Positions 1-9,064 of a DNA stretch of 64,000 nucleotides are shown piece by piece. The notes under the pieces were generated by a model that saw nothing but the letters and a program-made list of their open reading frames with translations, searched no databases and was not told the origin of the DNA. Within the stretch, counting starts at the first letter, position 1. Each line of letters starts with the position of its first letter. The stretch is from positions 1-64,000 of the forward strand of contig JAHITX010000007.1 of NCBI GenBank assembly GCA_018817425.1. The letters run 5' to 3'. A program made the translations under genes and the position numbers. Origin of the DNA: Pseudomonadota bacterium. Lineage in GTDB: Bacteria > Desulfobacterota > Desulfobacteria > Desulfobacterales > RPRI01.

Positions 1-198
1 CACAAACTGGCCCGGCTTGTTTATAGCATGCTTAAGAATGGGACTGAATACGTAGATAAAGGAGTAGAACATTATGAGATGCAATATAAACAGAGAATAA
101 TAAAAAACATGAAAAACCGAGCTAAACAATTTGGCCTGAAACTGGTGGAAGCAGCTGATGTGGCTGGGGCTGATATTGCTGTGCCATCAACAATTTAA
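1..198 (+). CDS. C-terminal fragment of a transposase-like protein
   Basis: The window opens inside a reading frame that runs 65 codons to a TAA stop at 196-198; the start lies outside. The visible residues (KLARLVYSML, then EYVDKGVEHYE, then NRAKQFGLKLV) resemble the conserved tail of an insertion-sequence transposase family, with a tyrosine- and arginine-rich helical end. I recognise the style of this tail but cannot name the IS family with certainty. No terminal inverted repeat can be placed because only one side is visible. Its position beside a gene of foreign composition (544-1827) fits a mobile context. Alternative: the tail of an unrelated helical protein. Confidence 0.4.
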   Translation, partial: HKLARLVYSMLKNGTEYVDKGVEHYEMQYKQRIIKNMKNRAKQFGLKLVEAADVAGADIAVPSTI

Positions 199-224
199 TT
201 TAAAGTTTATTGGGAGAATATATA

Positions 225-527
225 ATGGCAGCGAATTTTAAAATCCAGGTTTTTAGAAACAGTGATAATGTTCATCTGAAATTATTCGGCGATTTCGATG
301 GAAATTCAGCACATGAATTAATAAATTTCATTAGTAAGTTATGCTATACTAATAAGCTATTCGTACATACCAGTGCTTTAAAGCAGATCAACAATTTCGG
401 GCTCGAGGTTTTCCGCAAAAGTCTTAATAGCCTGGATATACGTCCTGCTTCATGTTGGTTTACAGGAGATAAAGCAAACGATTTAATCCCCGAGAAAAAT
501 CCTTACTTCTTAATAGCATATCAATAG
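225..527 (+). CDS. STAS-like small protein
   Basis: A 100-residue protein of alternating strands and helices (FKIQVFR, VHLKLFGDFDG, AHELINFI, LFVHTSALKQINNFGLEVF). This is the pattern of a STAS / anti-sigma-factor antagonist domain, in which the segment before NNFGLEVF would form the phosphoacceptor loop; the usual Ser/Thr of an SpoIIAA-type protein is not clearly placed, so regulation by phosphorylation is doubtful. I chose ATG at 225 because GGGAG lies 8 bases upstream; an in-frame TTG at 210 overlaps that ribosome binding site and is less likely. It lies 16 bases before the sigma-54 activator, so the two may be cotranscribed. The fold call rests on pattern only. Confidence 0.55.
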   Translation: MAANFKIQVFRNSDNVHLKLFGDFDGNSAHELINFISKLCYTNKLFVHTSALKQINNFGLEVFRKSLNSLDIRPASCWFTGDKANDLIPEKNPYFLIAYQ

Positions 528-543
528 AAAGGAATTTCACACT

Positions 544-1827
544 ATGAATTCGGCTTTACCGGCAAGAAAAAGAGAAAAGGAGAACAGTAAGATGAAACTT
601 GCCTTTCAGTCCGGAGATAAAAATTCCATACCTGTCTTACTTTCCACAAATACCCCTCAGCGCACGGATATACACGGTTCGGTGTGCATGGTCACTGATC
701 TTACGGAACAAAAGCGCAGGAAGATGGATAAGACACTGCAAAAAAAACATAACGAACTAAAACACCGAAAAGAGACGTGTACATTCGGGCTCAGGACAGC
801 ACTCTCTGAAATTAAAATGACGAAAGACCAACTTAAAACCAAGAATGTTTACTCCCGTCAAGAGAACAAAATGAAACATCGATTTGAGCATATTATCGGC
901 CAAAGCGACGGCTTAAGTTATGTCCTCTATCGAGCGGAGCAGGTCGCCCCTGCGAACACAACGATCCTCATTCTCGGGGAAACAGGTACAGGAAAAGAGT
1001 TGATCGCTTCCGCCATCCATGACATGAGTTCCCGTAAGGAAAGGCCATTGATCACGGTCAACTGTGCCGCCCTGCCTTACAATTTAATAGAGAGCGAATT
1101 GTTTGGCAGGGAGAAGGGGGCATTTACCGGAGCCGATAACCGGCAGATAGGCCGGTTCGAGATCGCCGATGGCTCCACCCTTTGTCTCGATGAGATCGGG
1201 GAACTACCGTTGGAGATGCAGGCCAAGCTGCTCCGGGCGTTACAACATAACGAGTTTGAGCGCCTGGGCTCGTCTCATACTATCAAAGTCGATGTGCGCA
1301 TCGTGGCAACGACCAATCGAAACCTTGAGGAAGATGTCTGCAAGGGCCGGTTTCGGAAGGACCTTTACTATCGGCTCAATGTCTTCCCTATCACTGTCCC
1401 TCCGTTACGGCAGCGAGCAGAAGACATCCCGCTTTTGGCCCATGCCTTCACAAAGCGATACTCAAGGAAACTGGGGAAACAGATCACGTCAATCCGGAAG
1501 AAGACGATGAAGGCGCTGCAGGATTACCCATGGCCCGGGAACGTCCGGGAACTGGAAAGTATCATTGAACGGGCCGTGATCCTGTGCCCAGGTCCGACGT
1601 TGCAACTGGCGGATAAACTGGAGATTTCATCCCACCCATTGTCATCTACCATGAGAACCCTGGAAGAGACGGTGCGAACCCAAATTCTTAAAATACTTTC
1701 CGAAACCAGATGGCGCATCAATGGAAAGGGCGGGGCCGCGATGATTTTGGGCCTCCACCCAAGCACTTTAAGAGCAAAGATGCATAAACTTGGCATACTG
1801 CGGCCTGAGATAAACGGACTTCATTAA
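544..1827 (+). CDS. Sigma-54-dependent transcriptional activator
   Basis: A 427-residue NtrC-family activator. Residues about 1-60 look like the end of a truncated PAS domain ([10 protein letters not shown]), followed by a basic coiled coil to about 110. The AAA+ domain follows, with Walker A GETGTGKE near 150, an intact GAFTGA loop that contacts sigma-54, a Walker B ending LDEIGE, and the sensor segment ATTNRNLEE. The C-terminus carries a Fis-type helix-turn-helix ([18 protein letters not shown]). There is no receiver domain. The AAA+ half (about 860-1800) is visibly GC-richer than its 5' end and both neighbours, which suggests transfer. Its first codons and Shine-Dalgarno region nearly repeat those of the next gene. 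Start ATG 544 has AAAGGA at 528-533. Confidence 0.88.
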   Translation: MNSALPARKREKENSKMKLAFQSGDKNSIPVLLSTNTPQRTDIHGSVCMVTDLTEQKRRKMDKTLQKKHNELKHRKETCTFGLRTALSEIKMTKDQLKTKNVYSRQENKMKHRFEHIIGQSDGLSYVLYRAEQVAPANTTILILGETGTGKELIASAIHDMSSRKERPLITVNCAALPYNLIESELFGREKGAFTGADNRQIGRFEIADGSTLCLDEIGELPLEMQAKLLRALQHNEFERLGSSHTIKVDVRIVATTNRNLEEDVCKGRFRKDLYYRLNVFPITVPPLRQRAEDIPLLAHAFTKRYSRKLGKQITSIRKKTMKALQDYPWPGNVRELESIIERAVILCPGPTLQLADKLEISSHPLSSTMRTLEETVRTQILKILSETRWRINGKGGAAMILGLHPSTLRAKMHKLGILRPEINGLH

Positions 1828-1859
1828 GAGGCAATAAGAAATGAAAAGGAATTTTTATT

Positions 1860-3284
1860 ATGAATTCGGCATTACCTGCAAGAAGAGATGAAGTATTTTT
1901 ATTCAAAGATAATACTGACTATATCGAATATTGTCTTAATCTGGCTAAATACAATCTTTGTCAATTTGGATCGATATCTGAAATCAAGCAAAATGAAAAT
2001 GATATCAACGTATATGAAAACCTGTATGCCCTTGAAGAATTGAAAGACGTCTGTATTCTGGATAAAAATTGCTTGACAGATGCCGACAGGGATAGAGCAC
2101 TTAAATGTATTTTTGAAGGAAAATTATTTTCAGAACACGCTTTTGCCGGAGAAGCAACCAGACTTGGCCTTGGCACTAAATATCTGATCAATATTTCAAG
2201 AGATCTGTCTATTGATAAAATCGCAAAATTAATTTCCAGGGAAAAAGGCGTGACTATTTCTAAAGAAGAAGTCTTACTCCAATCAGGCTGCTATCCTGAA
2301 GGACTTCTGCCACTTTCCCTCGGGACAAGACATATGCTTCAATTTTCATTCGATATTGTCAAACTTGCAAAAAAGTATAATCATAACCCCAAAAAAGTAC
2401 TTTCAAATCAAAAAATGCTTATAGTGCTTAACGAACTCAGCAGTAATCAAATCATTAATGAATTTATGGAAAACAAATTTTTTGGTTTTGATCAAGATAA
2501 TATATTCTTTATGGTTCAGGAAGCATATCACGGCATCAATATTGTAAATGGCCGGTTTATATATGACGAAACTTCACCCAAACGGCTTCATAACCATGGC
2601 CAGCTGGCCATGCAGCAAACTATGGATTATCAGATCTTTATCATTAATAACAAAGGACAAAGGAGCTATCTTACAAGTGATGAAGTTGGAGAAACGCTAA
2701 AGCAAATGGATGATAAAATATCTTATAATGTAGAAGATTTAGGATACCTTATTGAATCAGCTGATCATGAAGCTTTGGCTCTGGCACTGAAAAAAGGGAA
2801 AGACGGATATAGAATGCTAATGGAAATTGTTAATAACAACTCCCATAATCCTCAAAAAGGAGGCATGGCAGCATTTGATAATAAACTCGGAAGAAATGTT
2901 ATCATTGAGGGATTCCGTTTAAAAAGCATAAAAAATCATGAAATTAAATTTCTTAACAAGAACTTTAATCATTACCCAAAGCCTTATGAATCGTGGTTAC
3001 TGCTTAAAGAATATGGCTTGAACATGCCTGTATCAATAAAAAACGGCTATATATATTATCAGCCTGTGCAAGGTGATATTAATTTTCTTGTCAAAACCGA
3101 ATTTTTCAGAAGAAAAAAAATAAAGCCGATTAATGCCTGGAAATCTCCTTCATCAACTCCACTGGCAATAAAATTTATGCGCTTGCAGGACCTGCAAACA
3201 GGGTTCAAAAAATATTCCTCTTCACTGATAGGATCGTCAGAAAGATCTATGATTTCATCGTTTAAGTTAAAAGCTCATACTTAA
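1860..3284 (+). CDS. UDP-sugar pyrophosphorylase-like protein (atypical)
   Basis: A 474-residue protein. Around residues 97-112 the string AGEATRLGLGTKYLI resembles the nucleotide-binding signature of the UTP-glucose-1-phosphate / UDP-N-acetylhexosamine pyrophosphorylase superfamily (usual form GGxGTRLGxxxPK). Two of the glycines are replaced (GG to GE, G to A). About 90 residues on, the order 'nucleotide-like LNELSSNQIINEF ... FFGFDQDNIFFMVQEA ... HNHGQLAMQQT' follows the same family's layout of a second strand, an acceptor loop and a GHG-like turn. Catalytic function is therefore plausible but not certain; it may act on an unusual sugar or be regulatory. Codon use is AT-rich like the general background. 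ATG 1860 follows AAAAGGA; the first nine residues repeat those of the preceding gene. Confidence 0.5.
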   Translation: MNSALPARRDEVFLFKDNTDYIEYCLNLAKYNLCQFGSISEIKQNENDINVYENLYALEELKDVCILDKNCLTDADRDRALKCIFEGKLFSEHAFAGEATRLGLGTKYLINISRDLSIDKIAKLISREKGVTISKEEVLLQSGCYPEGLLPLSLGTRHMLQFSFDIVKLAKKYNHNPKKVLSNQKMLIVLNELSSNQIINEFMENKFFGFDQDNIFFMVQEAYHGINIVNGRFIYDETSPKRLHNHGQLAMQQTMDYQIFIINNKGQRSYLTSDEVGETLKQMDDKISYNVEDLGYLIESADHEALALALKKGKDGYRMLMEIVNNNSHNPQKGGMAAFDNKLGRNVIIEGFRLKSIKNHEIKFLNKNFNHYPKPYESWLLLKEYGLNMPVSIKNGYIYYQPVQGDINFLVKTEFFRRKKIKPINAWKSPSSTPLAIKFMRLQDLQTGFKKYSSSLIGSSERSMISSFKLKAHT

Positions 3285-3336
3285 ATGTTCGAGCGGTTAC
3301 ATCTCACCAGTATAGGATTTATAGCCATAGTTTTCT

Positions 3337-3366
3337 TTGATGGATTTTATTTACTAAATCCATCAA
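3337..3366 (+). terminator. Hairpin after the nucleotidyltransferase-like gene
   Basis: An 11-bp perfect stem (3337-3347 with 3356-3366) and an 8-base loop, followed by an AT-rich stretch rather than a clean T tract. It lies 53 bases after the stop at 3284 and before the OmpA gene, so it may end transcription of the upstream genes. Confidence 0.5.
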
Positions 3367-3486
3367 TATTCTATTTGCATTAATTTACTTATCTCTTATA
3401 ATAAATTTATTAAGTAACAATTTGCGTTAATCTTTTAATTATACTTTAGTTAGTTACTTATAATATTGCTAAAAAGGAGGAACATA

Positions 3487-4833
3487 ATGAAGAAAAGGGG
3501 TTTCACTCTGTGTATTACTATTTTTGCCGTGCTAAGTCTATTTACATCTTTAAGTATTGCCGCTGAACGACAAGGTGCATTTACACTTACACCAAATATC
3601 GGCGGTTATTTTTTTGAAGGAGATCAGAATCTAGAAGAAGGAATTACAACCGGTATAAATCTTGGTTACAGCATTAGCAAAAATGTGGCTGTGGAAGGAT
3701 CATTTAATTATATTGATTCTGAGCTTAAAAACGATAATGGTACTGAAGTAAGTGGTTATCTTTATAAATTGGATGGTCTGTATAATATAACAAGCTTTGG
3801 CAAACTCGTTCCTTATCTTGCAGCTGGCGTTGGAGCAATTACAATTGATCCAACAAACGGAACGACAGACACCGATTTTTTAGCTAATTACGGAGCAGGT
3901 TTAAAATATTATCTTACAGATGATATAGCACTACGTGGAGATGTAAGGCACGTTCTTCCTTTCGGCAATTCACAAAATAATCTATTATGCACAGCAGGTT
4001 TATCGTTTTTATTTGGTGGAGAAAAAGAAACGCCTAAAGCAGATAGTGACGGTGATGGAGTATATGATTATCTGGATAAATGCCCTGATACTCCCAAAGG
4101 TGTAAGAGTTGATAAAGATGGCTGCCCGCCCGATAGCGATGGCGATGGAGTATATGATTATCTTGATAAATGCCCCGATACGCCTAAAGGTGTTGAAGTT
4201 GATGAAAACGGCTGCCCATTAGATACTGACGGTGACGGAGTATATGACTATCTGGATAAATGCCCCGATACCCCCAAAGATGTAAAAGTTGATGAAGATG
4301 GCTGCCCATTGGATACTGATGGTGACGGAGTATATGATTATCTTGACAAATGCCCCGATACCCCCAAAGGCGTAAAAGTTGATGAAAACGGTTGCCCACC
4401 TGAAGTATGCCCGCAGGATACGGATGGTGATGGCGTATTTGATCCTTCGGATAAATGCCCCAACACACCAAAAGCCGCTAAAGTAGATTCCAGAGGATGC
4501 TGGGTACTTGAAGGAGTATATTTTGATACGGCGAAATCGAACATATTGCCCCAATCTTTTCCGATTTTAGATAATGTAGTAGCCATTATTATAAATAATC
4601 CTGGTATGAAGTTTGAGATCCAGGGACATACCGATAATCGTGGATCTAAAACATTTAATCAGAAACTATCGAAAAACAGGGCTAAAGCAGTTTTAGAATA
4701 TCTTGTAAAGAAAGGGGTAAATCGTTCAAAACTCACAGCCAAAGGATTTGGGTCTTTAGTTCCTGCTTCACCCAATGATACTGTAGAAGGAATGACAAAA
4801 AACCGCCGGGTTGAACTTAAACCTATTTTTTAA
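3487..4833 (+). CDS. OmpA-family outer-membrane protein with thrombospondin type 3 repeats
   Basis: A 448-residue exported protein. Residues 1-24 form a signal peptide with probable cleavage after SLSIA. Residues about 28-180 alternate aromatic and hydrophobic positions and end in SFLFG, as in an eight-stranded OmpA-like beta-barrel. Next come five repeats of the DxDGDGVYDYLDKCPDTPKG type (thrombospondin type 3, calcium-binding). The C-terminal OmpA domain has the peptidoglycan-binding signature GHTDNRGSKTFNQKLSKNRA and ends KNRRVEL. It should anchor the outer membrane to peptidoglycan, with a stiff calcium-bound linker between. ATG 3487 was chosen because AAAAGGAGG ends 7 bases upstream; an upstream in-frame start at 3466 would precede that site. 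Confidence 0.93.
   Translation: MKKRGFTLCITIFAVLSLFTSLSIAAERQGAFTLTPNIGGYFFEGDQNLEEGITTGINLGYSISKNVAVEGSFNYIDSELKNDNGTEVSGYLYKLDGLYNITSFGKLVPYLAAGVGAITIDPTNGTTDTDFLANYGAGLKYYLTDDIALRGDVRHVLPFGNSQNNLLCTAGLSFLFGGEKETPKADSDGDGVYDYLDKCPDTPKGVRVDKDGCPPDSDGDGVYDYLDKCPDTPKGVEVDENGCPLDTDGDGVYDYLDKCPDTPKDVKVDEDGCPLDTDGDGVYDYLDKCPDTPKGVKVDENGCPPEVCPQDTDGDGVFDPSDKCPNTPKAAKVDSRGCWVLEGVYFDTAKSNILPQSFPILDNVVAIIINNPGMKFEIQGHTDNRGSKTFNQKLSKNRAKAVLEYLVKKGVNRSKLTAKGFGSLVPASPNDTVEGMTKNRRVELKPIF
4042..4503 (+). repeat. Five tandem 90-bp coding repeats (thrombospondin type 3)
   Basis: Repeat units start at 4042, 4132, 4222, 4312 and, after a 15-base insertion coding for EVCPQ, at 4417. The first four are nearly identical at the DNA level; the fifth has diverged. 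Each codes for 29-30 residues with the calcium ligands D-D-D-G-D-G and two cysteines. DNA-level similarity suggests recent copy-number change. Confidence 0.93.
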
Positions 4834-4885
4834 CAAAAAAACAAAACAACCTTATTTAACCACAATAAAATAAGGTCAAATATTG

Positions 4886-4912
4886 AGGCCGGGCAGAAAT
4901 ACTGTCCGGCCT
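4886..4912 (+). terminator. Rho-independent terminator of the OmpA gene
   Basis: An 11-bp GC-rich stem (4886-4896 with 4902-4912, one G-T pair) closing a 5-base loop, followed by TTATTATTT. It lies 52 bases past the OmpA stop. Confidence 0.85.
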
Positions 4913-5042
4913 TATTATTTGACCACCACTATTTTTTGAGAAATGATATAAATACCGTTGTGGACAATTTGTTGAAAAACATTTATGATGCCTTGGCCGT
5001 GCTGGCATATAAATCCAAATTTATTTAAGGAGTTAATTTTAA

Positions 5043-5510
5043 ATGCGTATTGGTATTGGTTATGACATTCATAAGCTGGCTCACCACCGAAAACTTATTC
5101 TCGGCGGAATATTAATCCCATTTGAAAAAGGACTGCTTGGTCATTCGGATGCTGATGTTGTGGTACATGCGGTTTGTGATGCTTTGTTAGGAGCTGCCGG
5201 TCTCGGTGATATTGGAATGCATTTTCCTGATTCAGATCCTGAGTATAAAGATATATGCAGTTTGAAACTTCTTGCAAAAACTTGTGCTATGTTAAAAAGT
5301 AAAGGGTATATTATAATAAATATTGATTTAACAGTTTTTGCCGAAAAGCCTAAACTATCTCCTTATAAAGCCGATATGGAAGCCGGCATAGCACTTACTG
5401 CAGGTATTGACAAAAAGCTTGTTAATGTCAAGGCAACAACTACGGAAGGACTCGGAGTCATTGGAAATGGAGAAGGTATTGCGGCTATGTGTACTGCTTT
5501 GATTGACTAA
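5043..5510 (+). CDS. ispF: 2-C-methyl-D-erythritol 2,4-cyclodiphosphate synthase
   Basis: A 155-residue protein of normal IspF length. It opens RIGIGYDIHKL, which provides the metal-binding Asp and His, continues with LGHSDADVVVHAVCDALLGAAGLGDIG and LHFPDSDPEYK-like text, and ends EGLGVIGNGEGIAA. The enzyme closes the cyclodiphosphate ring in the MEP pathway to isoprenoids; it is a cytosolic trimer. A Shine-Dalgarno AAGGAG precedes ATG 5043. There is no ispD fused or adjacent; the next gene is cysS, an arrangement common in many bacteria. Confidence 0.96.
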   Translation: MRIGIGYDIHKLAHHRKLILGGILIPFEKGLLGHSDADVVVHAVCDALLGAAGLGDIGMHFPDSDPEYKDICSLKLLAKTCAMLKSKGYIIINIDLTVFAEKPKLSPYKADMEAGIALTAGIDKKLVNVKATTTEGLGVIGNGEGIAAMCTALID

Positions 5511-5616
5511 TAATAATATTTTATCTATATGAAATGTTGATTAATGAAGGTAGAATCGTAATAAGTCGTTTTTAAGTTTTTATAAAGTTATAAATTATTT
5601 GTTTGATTGGAGAAAA

Positions 5617-7059
5617 ATGTCCCTTCGTATATATAATACAATAGAAAAAAAGAAAATGCCCTTTGTGCCTGTTAAGCCGGGCAAGGTAACCATGTATGTA
5701 TGCGGCCCTACAGTATATGATTCGTGTCATATAGGTCATGCAAGATCCGTAATAGTTTTTGATGTTATTTCAAAATATCTGAAGGTAGCAGGATTTGAGG
5801 TAACTTATGTAAGAAACTTTACCGATGTTGATGACAAGATCATAAACCGCGCTGTTCAGCTTGGTATTGATTCTCATGAAGTTGCCGAAAGATATATCAA
5901 GGAATTTTATGAAGACATGGATGCCTTAAATATTGAAAGGGCAACAATAGAACCTAAAGCAACTGAACATATAGACCATATAATAGCATTAATTGAAATA
6001 TTGCTGAAAAAAGAGATAGCATACAGGATAAATGGGGATATATATTATTCAGTTGATAAGTTTAAAGATTACGGAAAACTTTCCGGTCGCAAGCTTGAAG
6101 ATATGGAAGCAGGCGCAAGAGTAGAAATTGATGAAAGAAAGATAAATCCATTTGATTTTGCACTTTGGAAATCTCAAAAACCGGGAGAACCTTACTGGGA
6201 AAGCCCGTGGGGCAATGGAAGACCCGGCTGGCATATTGAATGTTCTGCAATGAGCAGCGCTTATCTTGGAGAAACCTTTGATATTCACGGAGGAGGTAAG
6301 GATCTTATTTTCCCCCATCATGAAAATGAAATCGCCCAGTCGGAAGGCGCTTATGATAAGCCCTTTGCGAAGTACTGGGTTCACAATGGTTTTGTAAATA
6401 TAAACCATGAAAAGATGTCAAAATCTCTTGGCAACTTTCTTTTGATTAAAGATATGCTTAAATCATTTCATCCTGATTCCATCCGCCTCTTTCTTCTATC
6501 AAATCACTACAGAAGCCCGATAGATTTTAACGATAAAGCTATGGAAGAATCTGAAGCAGCGCTTGATAAAATCTACTCCACGATAAAGCGTGTTGGAGAA
6601 CTTAAAGATATAAAAGAAAAAGATGCCGCCCATTATTTGGAAAATTACTGGGTAAAGTTTTGTGATGCAATGGATGACGATTTTAATACTGCAAAGGGCA
6701 TAGGATACATGTTTGATGCCATTCGTCATGTAAACCGCCTGCTTGATGAAAACAGCAAGATTATACCTGATGAAATAAAGACGATAATCTCTTCAATTTA
6801 TACTGACACCCGCAAAATGGCTGAAGTAATAGGCATACTTTCCGAACCTGCTGATATTTATTTTGATAAGAAAAAAAGCAAGCTACTAGAAAAAAAAGCT
6901 GTTGATCCGTCTTTAATCGATGCCCTGGTAAAAGAACGCTTTGAAGCAAGAAAAGCAAAAGACTGGCAAAAAGCAGACCAGATAAGGGATAAACTGGCCG
7001 GTATGGATATTACAGTTGAAGACAGGCCGGAAGGAAGCATATGGAAGTTTAACACCTAA
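5617..7059 (+). CDS. cysS: Cysteinyl-tRNA synthetase
   Basis: A 480-residue class I synthetase. Near the N-terminus [18 protein letters not shown] holds the zinc-binding Cys and the HIGH signature. WHIECSAMS supplies the second zinc Cys, [14 protein letters not shown] the zinc His/Glu region, and KMSKSLGN the KMSKS loop. The C-terminal DALV-type helical domain ([15 protein letters not shown]) is present. It charges tRNA-Cys in the cytosol. ATG 5617 with GGAGA upstream gives the normal N-terminus MSLRIYNT; the frame extends further up without a better site. Its stop at 7059 is 4 bases before uvrB. Confidence 0.97.
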   Translation: MSLRIYNTIEKKKMPFVPVKPGKVTMYVCGPTVYDSCHIGHARSVIVFDVISKYLKVAGFEVTYVRNFTDVDDKIINRAVQLGIDSHEVAERYIKEFYEDMDALNIERATIEPKATEHIDHIIALIEILLKKEIAYRINGDIYYSVDKFKDYGKLSGRKLEDMEAGARVEIDERKINPFDFALWKSQKPGEPYWESPWGNGRPGWHIECSAMSSAYLGETFDIHGGGKDLIFPHHENEIAQSEGAYDKPFAKYWVHNGFVNINHEKMSKSLGNFLLIKDMLKSFHPDSIRLFLLSNHYRSPIDFNDKAMEESEAALDKIYSTIKRVGELKDIKEKDAAHYLENYWVKFCDAMDDDFNTAKGIGYMFDAIRHVNRLLDENSKIIPDEIKTIISSIYTDTRKMAEVIGILSEPADIYFDKKKSKLLEKKAVDPSLIDALVKERFEARKAKDWQKADQIRDKLAGMDITVEDRPEGSIWKFNT

Positions 7060-7063
7060 ACTT

Positions 7064-9058
7064 ATGAACAGTTTCAAATTAATATCGGAATACACTCCCA
7101 AGGGTGATCAGCCCGAAGCAATAAAATTATTGAGTGCAGGCGTAGAATCAGAGGAAAAGCACCAGGTGCTTCTCGGTGTAACAGGTTCCGGTAAAACATT
7201 TACAATGGCAAATGTTATTGCAAACACCGGCAAACCAACTCTTGTGATTGCGCCTAACAAAACTCTTGCAGCCCAGTTATACAGCGAGTTTAAATTACTT
7301 TTTCCGGAAAACGCTGTTGAATATTTTGTAAGCTATTACGACTACTACCAGCCTGAGGCATATATTCCTTCCAGTGATACCTTCATCCAGAAAGACTCGT
7401 CCATTAATGACATGATAGATAAATTAAGGCATTCCGCAACTCGCTCGGTTCTCTCCAGAAGAGATGTGATAATTGTTGCGAGTGTATCATGCATATTCGG
7501 ACTCGGCGCTCCCGAAGATTATCTTTCAATGAGAGTTTATATTGAAAAAAATATGGAACTCGACAGGGATAAATTTTTAAAAAATCTTATAGAAATGCAC
7601 TATGAAAGAAATGATATAGATTTTTTCAGGGGAAGCTTCAGGGTAAGAGGCGACAGAGTGGAAATATTTCCTGCATACGAAGAAGACAAGGCAATCCGTA
7701 TAAATTTCTTCGGTGATGATGTTGAAGATATATCAGAAATTGATCCACTTAAAGGATCAATTACAAAAAGTTTGAATAGTACTGCCATATTTCCGGCCAG
7801 TCATTATGTCACACAGAAAATGACTCTTCAAAGAGCTGTTGATACTATATTGTTTGAACTCAAAGAAAGAATAGAGTTTTTTAGAAATGAAAATAAATAT
7901 ATTGAAACACAAAGAATAGAAGAAAGAACCCATTTTGATATAGAAATGATGCAGGAAATCGGATACTGCAATGGAATAGAAAACTACTCACGGCATCTTA
8001 CAGGAAGATCAGCCGGAGAAGCCCCCCCTACCCTTCTGGATTATTTCCCCAAAGATTACCTCTTGTTTATTGATGAAAGCCATATAACTGTTCCACAGCT
8101 GCATGGAATGTATAAAGGCGACAGATCCAGAAAAGAAACTCTTGTTAACTTCGGATTCAGGCTTCCATCCGCCCTTGATAACCGGCCTTTACGGTTTGAT
8201 GAATTTGAATCGAGAATTTCTCAGGTAATATATGTTTCGGCAACACCGGCTGATTTTGAGTTTGAAAAGGCAAAAGGATCGGTTGCAGAGCTTATTGTAA
8301 GACCTACAGGGCTTTTAGATCCTCCTATACAAGTAAAAAGCGCAAAAAACCAGGTGGACGATCTATTTGAAGAAATCCTTGCAAGAATACAAAAAAATGA
8401 AAGAGTGCTGATAACCACTTTAACCAAGCGAATGGCTGAAGATTTAACCGAATACTATTCGGATCTGGGTATAAAAGTAAGCTACCTTCATTCTGATATC
8501 GGAACGCTTGAAAGAATGGAAATAATTCAGGATCTAAGAAAAGGCATATTCGATGTCCTTATCGGTATAAACCTGTTAAGAGAAGGACTCGATATTCCGG
8601 AAGTTTCTCTTGTAGCCATACTGGATGCGGATAAGGAAGGTTTTCTTCGTTCGGCAAGATCACTTATACAGACAAGCGGACGTGCGGCAAGAAATATAAA
8701 CGGCAGTATAATAATGTATAGCGAAGTCATAACCAATTCAATGAAACAGGCCATTGGCGAGACAAAAAGGCGCAGAAAAATCCAGAAAGCATATAACAAA
8801 AAACACGGCATAACACCTTTAAGCATTGAAAAAGCAATTACACCATTGTTTCAATATTCATCCGAATCCGATAAATATGGTGCAGATAAAGTATCGGAAG
8901 TAATTTCAAAATATGAATCCACAAATAATATCGATGATATTATTTTCAGCCTTGAAAAAGAAATGAAAAAAGCGGCTTTCGAACTGGATTTTGAAAAGGC
9001 TGCCGAACTAAGAGATAATATCATGGCGATAAAGAAAAAGATGGTTTTTGAGTATTGA
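7064..9058 (+). CDS. uvrB: Excinuclease ABC subunit B
   Basis: A 664-residue UvrB. The Walker A motif [12 protein letters not shown] lies near residue 40, followed by the beta-hairpin region [12 protein letters not shown] that clamps DNA. FIDESH is the helicase DEAD-box equivalent. The C-terminal helicase part carries [13 protein letters not shown] and QTSGRAARN. The last 35 residues form the UVR domain ([19 protein letters not shown]) that binds UvrC. It verifies DNA damage in nucleotide excision repair. It starts 4 bases after cysS and ends 6 bases before uvrC, so cysS-uvrB-uvrC is one operon. Confidence 0.98.
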   Translation: MNSFKLISEYTPKGDQPEAIKLLSAGVESEEKHQVLLGVTGSGKTFTMANVIANTGKPTLVIAPNKTLAAQLYSEFKLLFPENAVEYFVSYYDYYQPEAYIPSSDTFIQKDSSINDMIDKLRHSATRSVLSRRDVIIVASVSCIFGLGAPEDYLSMRVYIEKNMELDRDKFLKNLIEMHYERNDIDFFRGSFRVRGDRVEIFPAYEEDKAIRINFFGDDVEDISEIDPLKGSITKSLNSTAIFPASHYVTQKMTLQRAVDTILFELKERIEFFRNENKYIETQRIEERTHFDIEMMQEIGYCNGIENYSRHLTGRSAGEAPPTLLDYFPKDYLLFIDESHITVPQLHGMYKGDRSRKETLVNFGFRLPSALDNRPLRFDEFESRISQVIYVSATPADFEFEKAKGSVAELIVRPTGLLDPPIQVKSAKNQVDDLFEEILARIQKNERVLITTLTKRMAEDLTEYYSDLGIKVSYLHSDIGTLERMEIIQDLRKGIFDVLIGINLLREGLDIPEVSLVAILDADKEGFLRSARSLIQTSGRAARNINGSIIMYSEVITNSMKQAIGETKRRRKIQKAYNKKHGITPLSIEKAITPLFQYSSESDKYGADKVSEVISKYESTNNIDDIIFSLEKEMKKAAFELDFEKAAELRDNIMAIKKKMVFEY

Positions 9059-9064
9059 TAAGTC

